NCBI GenBank assembly: GCA_963402885.1
Contig: OY727094.1
Coordinates: forward strand, 16,556,501-16,620,500
Source: Antedon bifida
Lineage: Eukaryota; Echinodermata; Crinoidea; Comatulida; Antedonidae
Length of the DNA: 64,000 nt
Direction: 5' to 3'
The notes beneath the pieces were generated by a model. It searched no databases, was not told the origin of the DNA, and saw nothing but the letters and a program-made list of their open reading frames with translations. The position numbers and the translations under genes are program-made. Below, piece by piece: positions 10,940 to 24,289 of the stretch. Each line of letters starts with the position of its first letter. Position 1 is the stretch's first letter.

Positions 10940-11689
10940 ATCCAAGGCGGAGATTTGTACCGACGTTTTTGCATTGTGCTCGCCTATGTCAGAATTAACC
11001 ATAATTTATATATAGATGACACCTCTAGATGGCCGGAAATGCTCTCGCACATGAAATTCATAATAAATGGCACCTCTAGTTTTTTTAACTTCTAATTTTA
11101 TAGGCCGATTGTGTTTCGTTTAAATTATTATTCAGTAGAAACAATTTAACTACAACTAGAATAGAAGTAGGTAACTTCGAAACTGGCTTATACGTTTGTT
11201 GATATCAAAAGTTTCTTAATTAAATGATTGATTGCTGCTATGTCAATTCAGATGGAAAATCCACAGACATACAATACTGGCAATAAAACTATTCCATTGG
11301 ATGACACACTTTTTCAACAGCCATGTTGGAAAAGGGTGGATTTAGGGGGTAATTTGCTAATAATGTAGTGAATATCCTCAAAAAACGAATTGCATGTTGG
11401 AAAAGTGTTAAGACTGAGGGCTGGATTTAGGTGTAAATTGCTAATAATGTAGCATATCTTTAAAAAACTTTTTAGTGAAGAAGAATTTTCATTGATATTT
11501 CTGTTTACATAATAAGGTTTACAATATAAATTATTAATAGAGAGATCATATATATCTGCTCAGTCAGTCAGGGAAGAGGACAAAGGGCTTCCTACTTTCT
11601 AGGAGTTTTATGTGGAGGAGTTATCAGCTGGAGTCTTTGATTAATAATCACCTCTATTTTTAAACATAGTACTGTTCAGTGTCCTAGGG
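10940..11689. other. Intronic sequence with a short direct repeat
   Basis: CATGTTGGAAAAG ... TTTGCTAATAATGTAG and its relative occur at about 11322 and 11393, a local duplication. No gene was recognised. Confidence 0.35.
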
Positions 11690-11846
11690 TATGTTCAGAC
11701 TCACGGTGGCGTTATGTAAGCAGTGAACTAAGCTGCAGATTAGCGTTAGGAAGCTGTTACGCCTCGCCAGTGGCGTTAATAACCCTAGCAAGAGAGGATT
11801 ACCTTGTGTTGGATAACAAACCTGACGCTGTGAGTCTACCCTTAGG
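11690..11846. mobile_element. Candidate MITE with imperfect terminal inverted repeats
   Basis: The left end (GGGTATGTTCAGACTCACGG) and the right end (GTGAGTCTACCC) are imperfect inverted copies, enclosing a GC-richer core with GGCGTTA motifs in both orientations. Size and structure suit a hAT-like MITE, but no convincing 8-bp target duplication was found. Confidence 0.4.
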
Positions 11847-14800
11847 TATTACTATTAATACCAACCTTTACTCATCCCAATGAGCCATTAATGTAAGTTA
11901 AGTAGTTAAACTGTTTCTGCTACAATATGTACGGCATAAACATACCGTAATAATATATTAGAATTATAATTCGGTGACCCGTTTCTTTTGAGAACTACTT
12001 TGTGGGATTGTATGGATTGAGGAATAGATAGCTATGGTTCGATCCCTCAAAATCCCCTATGGAACCGGAAAACCCTGTGTCTACCCAACTTGCAGTCATT
12101 GTCCATGGTCAGTTTGCTGTTTTGTACTGCTTACTGTTCACTTGTTTTGACGATAACCAAACTCCACATCTCCTGTTATTACCCTGAAACCTCGGTTCTA
12201 TCACATTTAAATAGAGCAAATATCTTAACATTTTCAGTCCACTGTGACATTTTTGTAATTGTTCTAAGTAGGGTATGTTTAACAAACCTTGTGTTATGGG
12301 TGAACAATATAGATGGTATATTCATAAGGCAGCAGAAAGGTGCAAGAAATATATGATAAAATATCAGAGATAACGATATCGATAATGATCAAGATAAACA
12401 TACGGTATATTTATACAGTATATTTTTTATGAGACCCATTTCTGCTGCCACAAAAAATACCATATAAAATAATATACAGTGTGTATATTCTTGGCAGCAG
12501 AAACAGGGCCATAGTATATATTATTTGAAAACTTCCATGTGATAGTTTAATGCAATGCTGATTTTGCCATAAGTCTGTAACAAATAAATTCTCTAGCATT
12601 AGTGGTTTTACATTTTGCCATGAGCAAGAAATATGAAAATTGGTGAGTACCGCCCATGTTTTGCTATGATTTTAAAGTTATTTGTCATTTATTTATCCAT
12701 TATTATTATTATTTTTCCATTCTTTATGAGGGACATATTGGGACCACAATTAATTGGATTGACCATTGTTTCTAGCAGTGTGATTGTATTAAAATTTCTT
12801 GATTTGATGTAATGCAGCTGACATTATTATCCCTGTCTAACTACATAATTTGCTTAAATTCAAATTATATAGTAGTATAATGATTGCAATAATATTAATG
12901 CAGGATATAACTGCAATGAATTAACTGAAAATACTGGTAAGTTAAAGAAAGCTATTGCACGTAGTGTGCTTCTTCTCTTATAGAATTGTTTAATGGAAAT
13001 TATTTTAAACTGAAGTATGATCATAACTGTAATAATGACCATATACACTTAAAAATACAATTTAAAATCAATTATGAATGATTTAGCCTAAGAATATATT
13101 GGTTTTTTGTTTTTAAGAGAATAGCAAATCTCAATTTAACTTAACAATTTGGCACATTATCAATATTATTAAATTACAGTATTTGATTAATAAAATTTAA
13201 ATAAGTGTGAGGAGTATTATCGATTAATCAATAACTTTATTGTTCCGCATGTAATTTTGAAATTACATAGTACTATGTACAAATATTATAATTTACATGC
13301 AGAAAGTAAGTATATCAAAGTGTAAACAAACTTAGTGATGATTTTACCGGCGTTTGTAAATAAGAAAGTTTGTAATTAAGAATTACAGTACGTAGTTGGA
13401 AAGGTTAACTGTATTATAATTATTATTTTTTACAATTATGTTTAGCTTTGATCATTTGACATTGCTCCAAACTGGCGTTTTTTAATTTAAAATAAAGAAG
13501 AAAGAACACTGGCAGATACACAAGCTGTAGTATATATAAATCATAGAATAATAACATATGAAAGATAAAATAAATAAAAACAAAATGTTAATTAGTTTCA
13601 CATTTCCTTTATAATCAAATTTTGGAGATGGATGACTTTTTAATCTATTAGCTAACATTGTATATTTTAATGGTAATAAAAAAAATAAAAATGAAGCATT
13701 TATTACACACTCTAAGGTATGTAAACACAACTGAACTGTAACACCATCTTTCACATATTTTGTACATTTCTCAAATAAAAAATAAAAAATTCAAATCCTG
13801 AAACATAACAAAAACAAATTTGGCCTATTGAGTCTTCTTTAAAACTGTCTTTAACCATGGTGATATAAACAAGGGTTTGCAATGACATTACCTTTGTTTT
13901 ACTGTCAAATTCATCAGAAAGGCATCCAAACAATGTTTTATCTCAGAAAGATGAAGAAAACTAAGTTTTAGATTTATCAGACAAGTTTTATTTAGCACTC
14001 AAATTTAAAATTGATTAGGACAAATTGTTATAGTAGGACATAGGAAAATTTTAGGAACATTATTTCTTTTAAAAACTTCATGATAGTAATACACGACAAA
14101 CAAATCATTATGTCAATCTTGTGTTTAGTTTTAATAAAGTTACTAAGTATGAGACTGATTAGAGGCCTCAAATTTAATGATTTTCACATAATAGCTAAAA
14201 TTAGAATATTTCTTACTTATTTAAAAAATATTGGATCATTTATTGACAAAGTTGGGTACATTTTGAAAAACCTGACTTTAAAATAAATTAAGAGGCCAGC
14301 CAGTTACCAATTGCAGCCATTGAAGAAATGCATAATTGTTTTCATTAATTCATTTTAAATACTGTATTAAATATTTCTTTTTTGAAACCAGTGATCATCG
14401 ACTGAATTTTCTGAAAAAATTACATATAATTATATTCAATCAACTTTCTTTTTTTTTTTTAAATAGCTATAGCTGTTGTTGAAAAACACCAAGATCCTAA
14501 TTTTAAATTGAAGAATATAATAACATTGCATAAAATAAGATAATAAATGTTTTCAAATAATGGCATGCTTAGAATGTTTCACAATTACATATAAATGAAA
14601 GATAATAAATAAATGAAGTCAAAGAATAAAACAAACTAGATTTAATTCGTCACTATGACGAATTATAGGTTATATGCATTTATTTAAATAAAGATAATTG
14701 ATTTTTAAAAGATATTTTGATTGATTGATTTTCTCAGAATCTTTAATTATTTATAATATATGATAGGACACTAAGAAATAAATTTGAACAAACAATACGG

Positions 14801-15238
14801 ATAATAAAAAAAATCTTATTTCGTTTCCCAAGGTTAGACTCGATCTCGGTACCTTGAATGCCATAGACACGAGCACAGACCACCGAGCCATATACAAATG
14901 ACTAAAGTTGTAGAAAAATTCCTCCGTGTATTTACTATGCAGTAACCACTTTGGTGCAGATAGATTATTACATACTGCAATGAATTATAATTTTTTACTA
15001 TGATGACATATCTAAAAATGTTTAAAAATGATGCACTGTCAAACTATATACTTTTAACTTTAATATATGAACTTTTGAAGGAAGAAAGTTAATGTTAAGT
15101 TTGTTATTTTGGCCTAAGAAAATGTCATAATTTGTTTGATTGTCGAAATTAATTTTTTTAAATTTAATATATGCAATTAATTATGACTTAATCAACTTTT
15201 GTTCCCTCAATTTAATAATAAATCATACATAAGATACA
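11847..15238. other. Intronic sequence with minor palindromes and a tRNA-like patch
   Basis: No exon was recognised. Points seen: a B-box-like GGTTCGATCCC near 12038; an inverted pair TTTCTGCTGCCA / TGGCAGCAGAAA near 12440 and 12495; a perfect 9-bp-arm hairpin at 14644-14664; and, on the minus strand at about 14818-14895, a tRNA-like head with TGGCTCGGTGG and AGATCGAGTCTA that may be a decayed SINE. Confidence 0.3.
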
Positions 15239-18200
15239 TACCATATTTTCCGGAGTATAGGTCGAGACTTTGTGGGAAAATTTTAATTGAAAAATCGGGG
15301 GGTCGACTTATACTCCGACCATGCGATTTTTGAAAAAAATCAGGCCGAAAAAATATGTTCAAAAGCCGTCAGCTGTCAAGCAAGGCCTAGCAAGGTCAGT
15401 GGCCTATCATCAATCACTCACAGAAGTTTTCAATTTAATACCTACATTGTACAACTCCAACAAGTACTCTGGTCAATAAAATATTAATATATCACAAAGA
15501 CTCATTTTGATGTTAATATTACGCTTTTAAGATAATTAAGAAACCGTTATTCCCACAGCTTTCTTCCGTCAGCACACCGCTGTCATTTTGTGTTGTGATA
15601 AACAAGTTGGGCGCGGAGTGGGATAGGGCGAGCGTACAGCTGCGATGCGGTCATATGACAGCACATGTTTTGCATGATGTTGCACCTCTGCTGCATCTGA
15701 ACTCTTAAAAAAAAGAGTGCAAATACAAATAAAGGAAGCACCTCTACTGTACATTAATTAAACAGTATTATTGTTTGTTATATTTATTACAGTTGTTTCG
15801 TTCAATGTAAAATTAGTAATTGGGTAGAAATATAGCCCTTGTTGATAATCATCGCTTGGTTAATGCTGGCTGACACAGGTCGCTTGACACAGCATTGGAG
15901 GCCACGAGGTAGAAGAATGCGCAATATCACCGCATCACACAGCAGCAGAGTAAAACTAAAGGGGATTTCCTGTGCGTAGACTCGACCCTCCGATGTGATT
16001 TTTTCCTTCTGTTGTTTTTTTAATGATACTGCACGCGTCGTTACAGTATTTTTTATGTTGTTTTGTTAAATTGTTGATAAATGCTGATAAAATAAAGTCG
16101 AAAATAAATGAAATGTACAATAATTTGAAAGTCGAACATTTTATTATATTGGCTGACAATGTTGCACATTGAAGAATAAAAAAAATCATTGTGTAGGCCT
16201 ATAAATCATAATTTAGGTACTGGAGACTCATTAAAAACTGATAATTAATTATAATACAAAACCCGCCCGACATACAAAATCTGCCTGACATAATCATAAA
16301 TATAATTATAAATGATAATCCATCAAAAAACCCTTCAAAGTCCTCGTCATCGTCTGAATCGCCAAATAACGCATACCAGTCCGCTTCAGTTACCCCATCG
16401 TCGTATGGATCAACAATATCGTCATCGTCAGAAATGTTGGCTTCAATTTCGTTATCATCATCGTCCCAAAGTATGTCATCTTTCGTCCCGTCCAATGCAT
16501 TACTTATACTACATTTTTTTAAAGAGTTGATTATAATGTCTGGCTTTAAATCATTCCAGGCATCCACTACCCAAGAACACACAGTCGGCAATGATGCTGC
16601 ACGCATGTTACCGGCGGCTGTGTATGACTTTTCCCCATTCACCATCCAGTCGTTCCACATCCTCCTCATGGCATCTTTAAATGGTTTGTTAAGTGAAACG
16701 TCTAGTGGCTGTAAAATTGACGCGAGTCCACCAGGTATTACGGCAATATCTGTGTCTTCGTCTTCTTTGAGTTTCATTTTAATACTGTCCATCAAGTGGG
16801 TCTTAAACATATCCCACACCAATAAAGATCGGTCTCCAATAGCGCGATTTGGCCTCCGTCCCCACACCAAACTTATCCACTTTTTGCAGCCTTCCTCGTC
16901 CATCCATCCCTTTTCCTGAACATGAACAATTATTCCTTGGGGAAAAACTAGTTTGGGCATTGTTTTACGCTTGAAAATCACCATTGGCTTTAGTTTTGTG
17001 CCATCAGCCATATACAGCACAATACCACGGTAAAATGTTGTTTTTCGTGGCCAGTTGTCTTCACCAACACAGTCTTTTCCCCTTTCTCATTGACTGTGGT
17101 ATTTCCGACCAAATAAAAAAACATCGGTGTCTCGTCCATGTTTCCGATCTGGGATAATGCATAATCATGGCGTTTTCGTTGCTTGATTATAAATGACTGA
17201 AAGGAGGTTATTTTCTCATCTAGTTCTCCGGGCAATTTTTGCACGATTTTCGTTTTTTGTCGGATGACCAAATTTTGTCTTTTCATGAACCGGGTACACC
17301 AACTATTTGTTGCCTTAAAGTTTTCACTGACGTTCCGATTTCTGCCTGCCCAGCTCAGTGCCTGCAAACGGACCATTGTCCTGGTCACGATGTGTCCACT
17401 CACTCGCTTGTCCGTCACCCATTGATATAATTCATCCTCCAATTGAGGCCACTTGCAGCTCAATCCCCTCAAAGCACATTTCTTTTTCGGCATCTTTCTT
17501 AGCGTGTCTTCTGCTTTTCTCCAGTCTCTCACCAACTTTTCCGATACATCAAACTGACGTGCCGCTGCACAGTTGTTAGAAGTCTTGGCTGCCTCCACTA
17601 CTTTCAACTTGAAAGCGGCTTCATATCGGTTCCTCTTAACCATAATGATCAAGTAAATTATTATTATGGTATTTCAAAAGTGTATACAATAATGATAATA
17701 GATTTTAACGAAGTAAGAGCATGAATGCAAGTGATGACTAAACCCCAAACTATTCAGTACAATTGATATATTACACTGAAGATAGGCCTAGGCATAAATC
17801 AATTTTATCGTATTATTTTTAGTGCAATTTAATTCGGTGCAAACTGCAGAGCGTGCAGCAGTCACGCTCTAATGATTACGTACAAACAGACTTGTGTACG
17901 TGTATGGTTGCATTTTCGTCTATACACATGCGCAGTTTGTTTGTTCGTAATTATTCTCCTTAGTCGGGCGCGTGTACATTTACAGATAACGCGATTTACA
18001 ACTACTCGCCTGTACAATATTAATAAGCCTCCTAACGGAAAACTCGTTTTAATTTATTCGAGTGACGCGAAAAACATCGCTGATGACAAGTACCGCTACA
18101 TCACTGTCGTTTATTATAGGCTGGCGAAGACGGCGGCGAAGTCGTTGTGGTTTACATAAATAATAATAATAATAGATTGTCTAAATATTATTGATTACAC

Positions 18201-18388
18201 TTTAATAATATAAACAAACAACCACATTTCATACATTTCTAGCCCTCTATGAACTTTAAAGTAAGTTGTGTTATTAGCCGATTTTGGGGGTCAACTTATA
18301 TTCAGGTCATACCAAAATCAACGATATTCTAGGCCAAAGTTGGGGGTCGACTTATACTTGGGGTCGACCTATACTCTACAATACGGTA
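15239..18388 (-). mobile_element. pogo-type DNA transposon with TA target duplication
   Basis: A 3146-bp element (15241-18386) is flanked by TA dinucleotides (15239-15240 and 18387-18388). Its ends are inverted repeats built around GAGTATAGGTCGA, with subterminal repeats of GGGGGTCGACTTATAC just inside both ends. This is the arrangement of pogo/Tigger elements of the Tc1/mariner superfamily. The transposase reads on the minus strand in the middle. The spacers (15.5-16.2 and 17.7-18.3 kb) hold no other gene. Conservation of ends, target site and most of the ORF suggests a fairly young copy. Confidence 0.85.
16199..17643 (-). pseudogene. pogo-like transposase, one frameshift
   Basis: From ATG at 17643 the protein has a Brinker-type helix-turn-helix (about residues 4-45, RYEAAFKLKVVEAAKTSNNC to VRDWRK), a CENPB-type HTH region (about 60-130) and a DDE catalytic domain. 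The triad is visible: D170 in GNMDETP, D in LLVWDMFKTH, and D in LQPLDVSL 37 residues later. The tail is acidic (SDDDD, DSDDDEDFEGF), as in POGK/JRK-like relatives. The frame breaks near 17010-17015: the protein runs to VVLCC, and the continuation MADGTKLKPMVIF is two bases out of phase, fitting a TA duplication in TGTATATGG. A stop may also be lost after DFEGF, since the frame runs about 40 residues further. It would excise and insert its own element at TA; this copy is probably inactive. Confidence 0.85.
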
Positions 18389-21300
18389 CACTTCAAGAAA
18401 ATGAAATAAAAAGTAGGTGTTCCCCAGCATTCTGACGATATATATTAATTTTAAAATTTAGCATATCTTCACTATTTTGTTAACTTATACGTGCGTAGCC
18501 TGTCACTTTTGACGTGCTTGTATAACGCAATTTCAAGTTGAAAAGTGAATCAAATATGATATTATTAAAGAAAGGTTGTAAAACAGAAATCGGCCAAAAA
18601 TAGTGCGCAATAACGTTTAATGCGCAGTGCGCGTGCAAAATTCTGCTTAAAACGCATGCGTTATATGCGCTACGCACGTAATTATATTGCCATATGATGA
18701 AATTTATGAGTACCAAATTTTGTTTAAAAGTGATTCATGCTTGTGAAGATATGATTACAAACGTGATTTCATTAAATCTCGCGTAGACCGCGTAATTTAT
18801 GATTGCGCACCGTGAAAACATAACCACATCGATTCCTGGCCATAAGGAATATACTCTGAAAAATTGACTTAGCTAGATGAAACTGATATCAAGATAATTG
18901 ACGGACAAAATAGTGCTAAGGAAAGAATAAATAAATAAATAAATAAATAAATAAAGATTGTGACAGAATCAAGAGGTTATATGCATGACAATGCATGCCG
19001 CTCTGACAAATAAAAGCTTGAGCACCATTTTACCATTACCATACAAATGCATGTAATAACACTAGTAAGTAATTTTACCTATGATTTGCTTGTCATTGGT
19101 TAATTTAGGACATTTTCAAAACTTTGCTGTACAAAGCACAACAACCACCAAAAATATAAAATTGTTCATAATATTATCATATTAATAATATGGACTCATG
19201 TTTTGATACATTTGCTCTAATTTTAGGTTATAAAACCCATTTTGTCAAAAAATTGTCATTAAATCTTAATATATTATTTATTCATTTTATAGAGTACTGT
19301 ATGCATATGTTTTGCGTGTGTACACTTTAGTATAAATTAACTTAAAATAAGAGTTTTTTTATAATTTAATAATTTTGAAATTGGCCTTTTTTATGCTATT
19401 TTGTTTTGTTTTATATTTTTAAAAATAACAAAAAATAATTTAAAGCTGGCTTGAGATACTGTACTGTCAGCATAATATTCTTTAGCTAAACATACTAGGC
19501 CTACTGTAATTTGTAAAATAAGATTTTGGATCTGATGAAATGTAAAAATAAATCTAGTGATTATCCTTCTGTAATGTATCATAAAATGGCTTCAATTCTA
19601 CTGTTTATGACAAGGCTTCATCATTTAATGAACTTTTTCATTCTTTAACGTTCGTGATTCACAAGCAAGGGTCGCTTGAATGTCCGCATCTGCCGGAATA
19701 CAACTTAGGTAGTCTTCAATTATAATATCTATCCATTAATTGTTTTAAATTTACTTGAAAGCATCAATGTTTAAAAAAGTTATAGGATACGATGAAATAA
19801 GTTTGTACTCTTAAAAACGCGCAACACAGGACCCTTAGATTGGTATCCGAGCTTCTTAATAACCAAGGTACAACTTCATTCTTAATTGTCTCAATGTTGA
19901 GAAATGCCAATTCATGTCTATTGCTCTTTAACCCTTTAGCACCTAAAGCGATGAAACCGCCCTGCGTATTACTACCTAAACCTCCCGCAACTCCCTGGAT
20001 TTTAAACACGATGTAGCTCTCGTGACGTAGAGCTTGGAAAATCCCCTTTTAGATATGACATTATCTTTTGTCAAAGATAGTGTAGTAGGAAAATGTCACA
20101 CTTCGCTCAAAAATTAGAGAACCGCTCGAGATAGGGCGCCTCTCGTGATGTCTTGATGAGTAGGGATAGACGAATCTGAAACATGAGGAGCGCAATGGCA
20201 AAGCCCAACGAAAATGGTGTTTTCGGCAATAAATTGTTCAAATAAGCCACAAAAAACATCAAACTTCTTTTTTGTCTTTATTATACAAAGTTAAAAATTA
20301 ATATGATGTTTTCATACTGTTTTTGGATCTTTTTAATTGTTAATACATTTATTTTGAGTGAGTTTTGGCATGACATGACTGTAAACACTGAGCTAGGATC
20401 AGGAGGAGGCTTACGCGTGCGCGCCTGTAGACGCATTCATGAATGGATGCTGGTCATCTCGTACCCAAACCCATAAAAACTCTTACCCATCTTGGTAAAC
20501 CCAGTGAGCTGTAAGCCAAAAGCTAGAGGGCGTACTCCAGACTGAAAAGTGATTCCAACAGGAGAGGGAACCAACAAGATGGCGGCCGTAAATGTGTTCA
20601 AAAACATTATTTAATATAAAAAATAATAATCTCATATAATACATAAGACCACATAAATTACAACACATATTCTTGCCAAAGCACAGTGAAGTTTTTATAA
20701 AATTAAATATATTGTTAATAGCAATGGAATGAATAATTTCTTGGTAATCTAGCATTTTTTGTATAACGAGGATCATATAGAATGCGTTCGCGTTTATATG
20801 CTTAACACGCTGCATTGCCTATCGTTCTCACGCAGATAGGCTCAACACAGGCGTGGCAGTGCGTACAGTGTAGCCGCCCTCTTTTGAACTGCGATAACAT
20901 TAAAAGATTGCCATCCAGCCTTCGGCTATTACAAATCAAGTCATTCATGGCATATAAAATTACAATGAATGCACGAAAGTTCGGAGTGTTACAAGTTATT
21001 ATTAAATTATTAAAATTAACAATAATTGGGGGTTTTTTTTCAGTAAAAAAACATACTCATAGTCCTAAATTCCTATAATGTTAGTCCTACTGGTACCGTA
21101 TTCATTGTATATGTTTCCCCTTATAGACAGATCGACTATTTGTATAATATTATTGATTACAATAAATATTGATTGATTGATTGATTGATTACACATGCCA
21201 TACTACCTATTCTCTTTTATTACCCATTTAGAAATAAACCATTCGTAATTAATTATTATATAGGCATACACATTGTAGGCCTATTATTACCACTAATAGG

Positions 21301-22224
21301 CCCCTAATATATTTATTCACTCTGATGAAGAAGTGTTTCTAAAGCTAGGTATTAAATTCTCTATCTCTGTCCAATGATAAACAATTAAATGTAAATAATT
21401 GTTAAAAAGTTCAGTTGATTTGCAAATAAAAACATTAAAATAAAAGAAATAAAATATGGTAGATATTCCAGGTACCTAAACAATTCCAGGTAATTGAAAC
21501 ACAAATTTGTATTCCAAAACATAAAAATTTGATTCATTTGCACTTTCTATAAAGATAACAGTACATTTTATATGTTAAATCGTATTAAATCTTAATTTTA
21601 CAGTCATATTATTCTTCTGTTATATATAGCCTATTTCCTATACAATAACCTTCCGTACCCTTAAAATAGGCGCCTATAATGTGTCGCGTTTATTTGCATT
21701 GATCGAATAGGAAGTGTAACATCTTCCTACTAGTACTACACTATCTTTGCTTTTGTGCCTTCTATTTGACTAAGTGACGTAATTTCCGTTCAAAGTTCAG
21801 AGGTTGGATCTATTGTTTTCATTTGGAAAAAAACACTCGCTGGAACTGCATGCACGTGCAGCAACCTCTCGATTTCTTAGAGAAAGAAGACGGGTTTTTA
21901 GTCAAAATAACGATTTAGATTTATCTGCCAATAGTGATATCGATATTTCACAAATAAGTAGTATATTATGCTATTGAAATTAGTAAATTTTAGGTTTTGT
22001 GAAATAATTAGAATTTAAATGATATGTCCCATCCGTAACAAAAATGTCCCGTCTGTAACAATATATTTTTGAAATATGATATTTTCATGCAAATATAAAA
22101 TTTTCAAAAAATGTGTCATAATATAATAAGATATAGTCCCCAGGAGGAAAAAATAAAATATAAAGATAATTACTTTTAAAATAAGTGTAAAAAACATCGC
22201 GGACGGGACATTTATGAATTTGAA
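18389..22224. other. Intronic sequence with short simple repeats
   Basis: Contains an (AAAT)n microsatellite at about 18925-18956, a segment at about 19100-19255 related to 28905-29080 (shared ACCACCAAAAATAT.AAATT, TTGCT.TAATTTAGGT), an AAGATGGCGGC YY1-like word near 20577, and a (GATT)n tail at about 21165-21190 after AATAAATA that looks like a retroelement 3' end. No gene was recognised. Confidence 0.35.
21322..21344 (+). ncRNA. Degenerate hammerhead-like motif
   Basis: CTGATGA at 21322-21328 is followed by a 4-bp stem (AGAA / TTCT, 21329-21332 and 21337-21340) and then AAAG where GAAA is expected. The following GCTAGGTATTAAATT resembles sequence after hammerhead cores in Penelope-like terminal repeats. 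The lost G of GAAA suggests an inactive remnant. Confidence 0.35.
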
Positions 22225-22289
22225 ATGCATGTATGAAATTTTTTTTTTATCTTTTGTGGTTAACCACTACCTTTATTCATTCAATGTTA

Positions 22290-23665
22290 CATAAACAACT
22301 AGAAAGCCACTCCGAGAGTGCATACCTCCGCCTACAGTAAAATTCTCCTACATAAGATTTCTCCGGTAATAAAAAAAATATGTATATATATTTGTGTGTG
22401 TCTTAATGCTGTTTCTGATTTAGGCTAATTTCACTACAAGCATGTGTATGCGAGTTTGGTGTAATGGTTATGTAGCACGCCTTTCAAGAATTAACAATAG
22501 CTTCAGTTGACTAACAATAGAGCAGCAACGCGAAAATCAAACGAGTGAATTTGAAAAGAAATAGGTTTTTTTAAACTACTCGCATCAAAAAACGTGCACA
22601 TTAAATCAAATTATGTTTTACAATTACGAATCAGAAATTATAACTCTTGCCTCTTGTACAAAAATGAAGTTTTTTAGACAAGTAGTTTTCGAGAAAATGC
22701 AATTACAGTTTACTTGTTACTTTAAGACTGCTCGCCGGCTTTTGAAAAATGTTGTCCTATCTTTTAACACTAGTAGGTCTGAAAAGTATACTAAAAAGTG
22801 GTCCAGAATTGGGACCTTGGTCCGAAATGGTCCCAACATTTAATGGAATGGTCCTTGACCATATATCTATCTGTACATTCATTTTGGTAAAGATCTTGTA
22901 ATTACTTTTTGAATAATCCTGCTAACAAACAAACAGACAGACAAACTAGCCTTCGCTATGCGCGATACTTGGCCAAATCAAAATTGGCCTCCTGACATTG
23001 ACCCAATTTTCACCAAAAGTGTGTCTTATGCTGTGTGATTTATGCTAATTTCACTACAATCATGTGTATACGAGTTTGGTGTACAGGTTATGTAACCAGC
23101 CTTTCAACGAACAATAGCTTCAGTCGGCTAACAATAGAACAGCAACGCGAAAAACACACGGGTGAATTTGAAAAGAAATAGGTTTTGTAAACAACTCGCA
23201 TCAAAAAACCTCTATATTAAATCTAATTAAGTTTTAAAATTACAAATCACAAATTATAACTCTTGCCTCTTGTACAAAAATGAAGTTTTTTGGACAAGTA
23301 GTTCTCGAGAAAATGCAATTTAAGTTTACTTGTTAATTTAAGACTGCTCACCGGCTTTTGATAATTCTGTCCTATCTTTTAACACTAGCAGGTCTGAAAA
23401 TAATTTTTAAAAGTGGTCCAGAATTGGAACCGTGGTCTGGATTTTAACCAAAATTGGGCAGTGTCGTCCTTGCACCAGGTGACATGTCTGGTAGTAATTT
23501 GGAGTCATTCGAATCAAAACTGTGAGCGCTAGAGTGATGACAAACAAACAAACACACACACACACACAAACCGCACCAATCAACATACTTGGCCAATTTT
23601 CAATTTGGCCAAGTAACAAACACACGCTACCGATTACATATACCTCCTTGGCGGAGGTAAACAAT
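22290..23665 (+). repeat. Dispersed repeat bounded by CCTCCGCC/GGCGGAGG, internal unit duplicated
   Basis: The block starts near TACCTCCGCC (22324) and ends with the hairpin TACCTCCTTGGCGGAGGTA (23640-23658). Inside, about 420 bp (22410-22830) is repeated at 23035-23435, with shared phrases such as CAATAGCTTCAGT, GAAAAGAAATAGGTTTT, CTCTTGCCTCTTGTAC and AGTGGTCCAGAATTGG. A CA microsatellite (about 23555-23570) precedes the right end. Similar hairpin-ended repeats are common in marine animal genomes. No coding capacity was seen. Confidence 0.65.
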
Positions 23666-24018
23666 TACAGAATCTCATATATTTACATTATTTTCTGCAT
23701 ATTTTTTGCTATGTTATCTATTACAAAATATATTGCATATTTAATAAAAAGTTGTTTACTTATGAAATGTTTGTTAAATTATTTATCATAATTTGTGTGT
23801 CTTTCAGTTTATATATATTTGTATATATATATAATATCAATACATTCACACGTATAGAAATATATACTGTATATCAAATATATAAATCCAAAGGCAAATT
23901 ATTGAAAAAAATGACAATGCTGTGGGTATCAGTGGCTGGATCTCAATGGAGATACAAAAAAAAAAGCGAAAAGCTAAATCAAAACGATAAAGTAAACAGC
24001 CAGAAAAGTTAGCAGAGC

Positions 24019-24045
24019 TTTCGGGCAACACTAGCCATTCATCAG
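24019..24045 (-). ncRNA. Hammerhead-ribozyme-like motif (minus strand)
   Basis: On the minus strand CTGATGA (24045-24039) is followed by a GGC/GCC stem closing a TAGTGTT loop, then CGAAA ending at 24019. This is a hammerhead core, and the wording that follows (GCTCTGCTAACTTTTCTGGC) resembles Penelope-like element terminal repeats. Stem I was not resolved. It lies in the 3' part of the nested LINE insertion, perhaps as a separate older fragment. Confidence 0.45.
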
Positions 24046-24289
24046 TACAAGTATATCAAATATATATATACATACACACATATATACCCATACAATACAT
24101 ACACATATGCATAAAATTAACATTAAAACCAGGAACGATAAAAAAAATATACACAAATATAATACATTAGACCTATATACACTGGCATAAAAAAACCTAT
24201 AAAAACTGTCAAGTAATAAAATGGAAATGTATACACAAATTAAAAGTATAATATACGTATACATACAGACAATATACTTTATTTCCATT

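Noticed and set aside
12410-12500. Inverted CTGCTGCCA/TGGCAGCAG pair as a MITE
   Set aside because: Arms are only about 12 bp, with no defined ends or target duplication.
14818-14895. tRNA gene on the minus strand
   Set aside because: A- and B-box-like words are visible, but the acceptor stem does not pair; at best a decayed SINE head.
19764-20009. 81-codon minus-strand frame with NIETIKNEVVPWLLRSS
   Set aside because: No known family recognised and no gene context; left uncalled.
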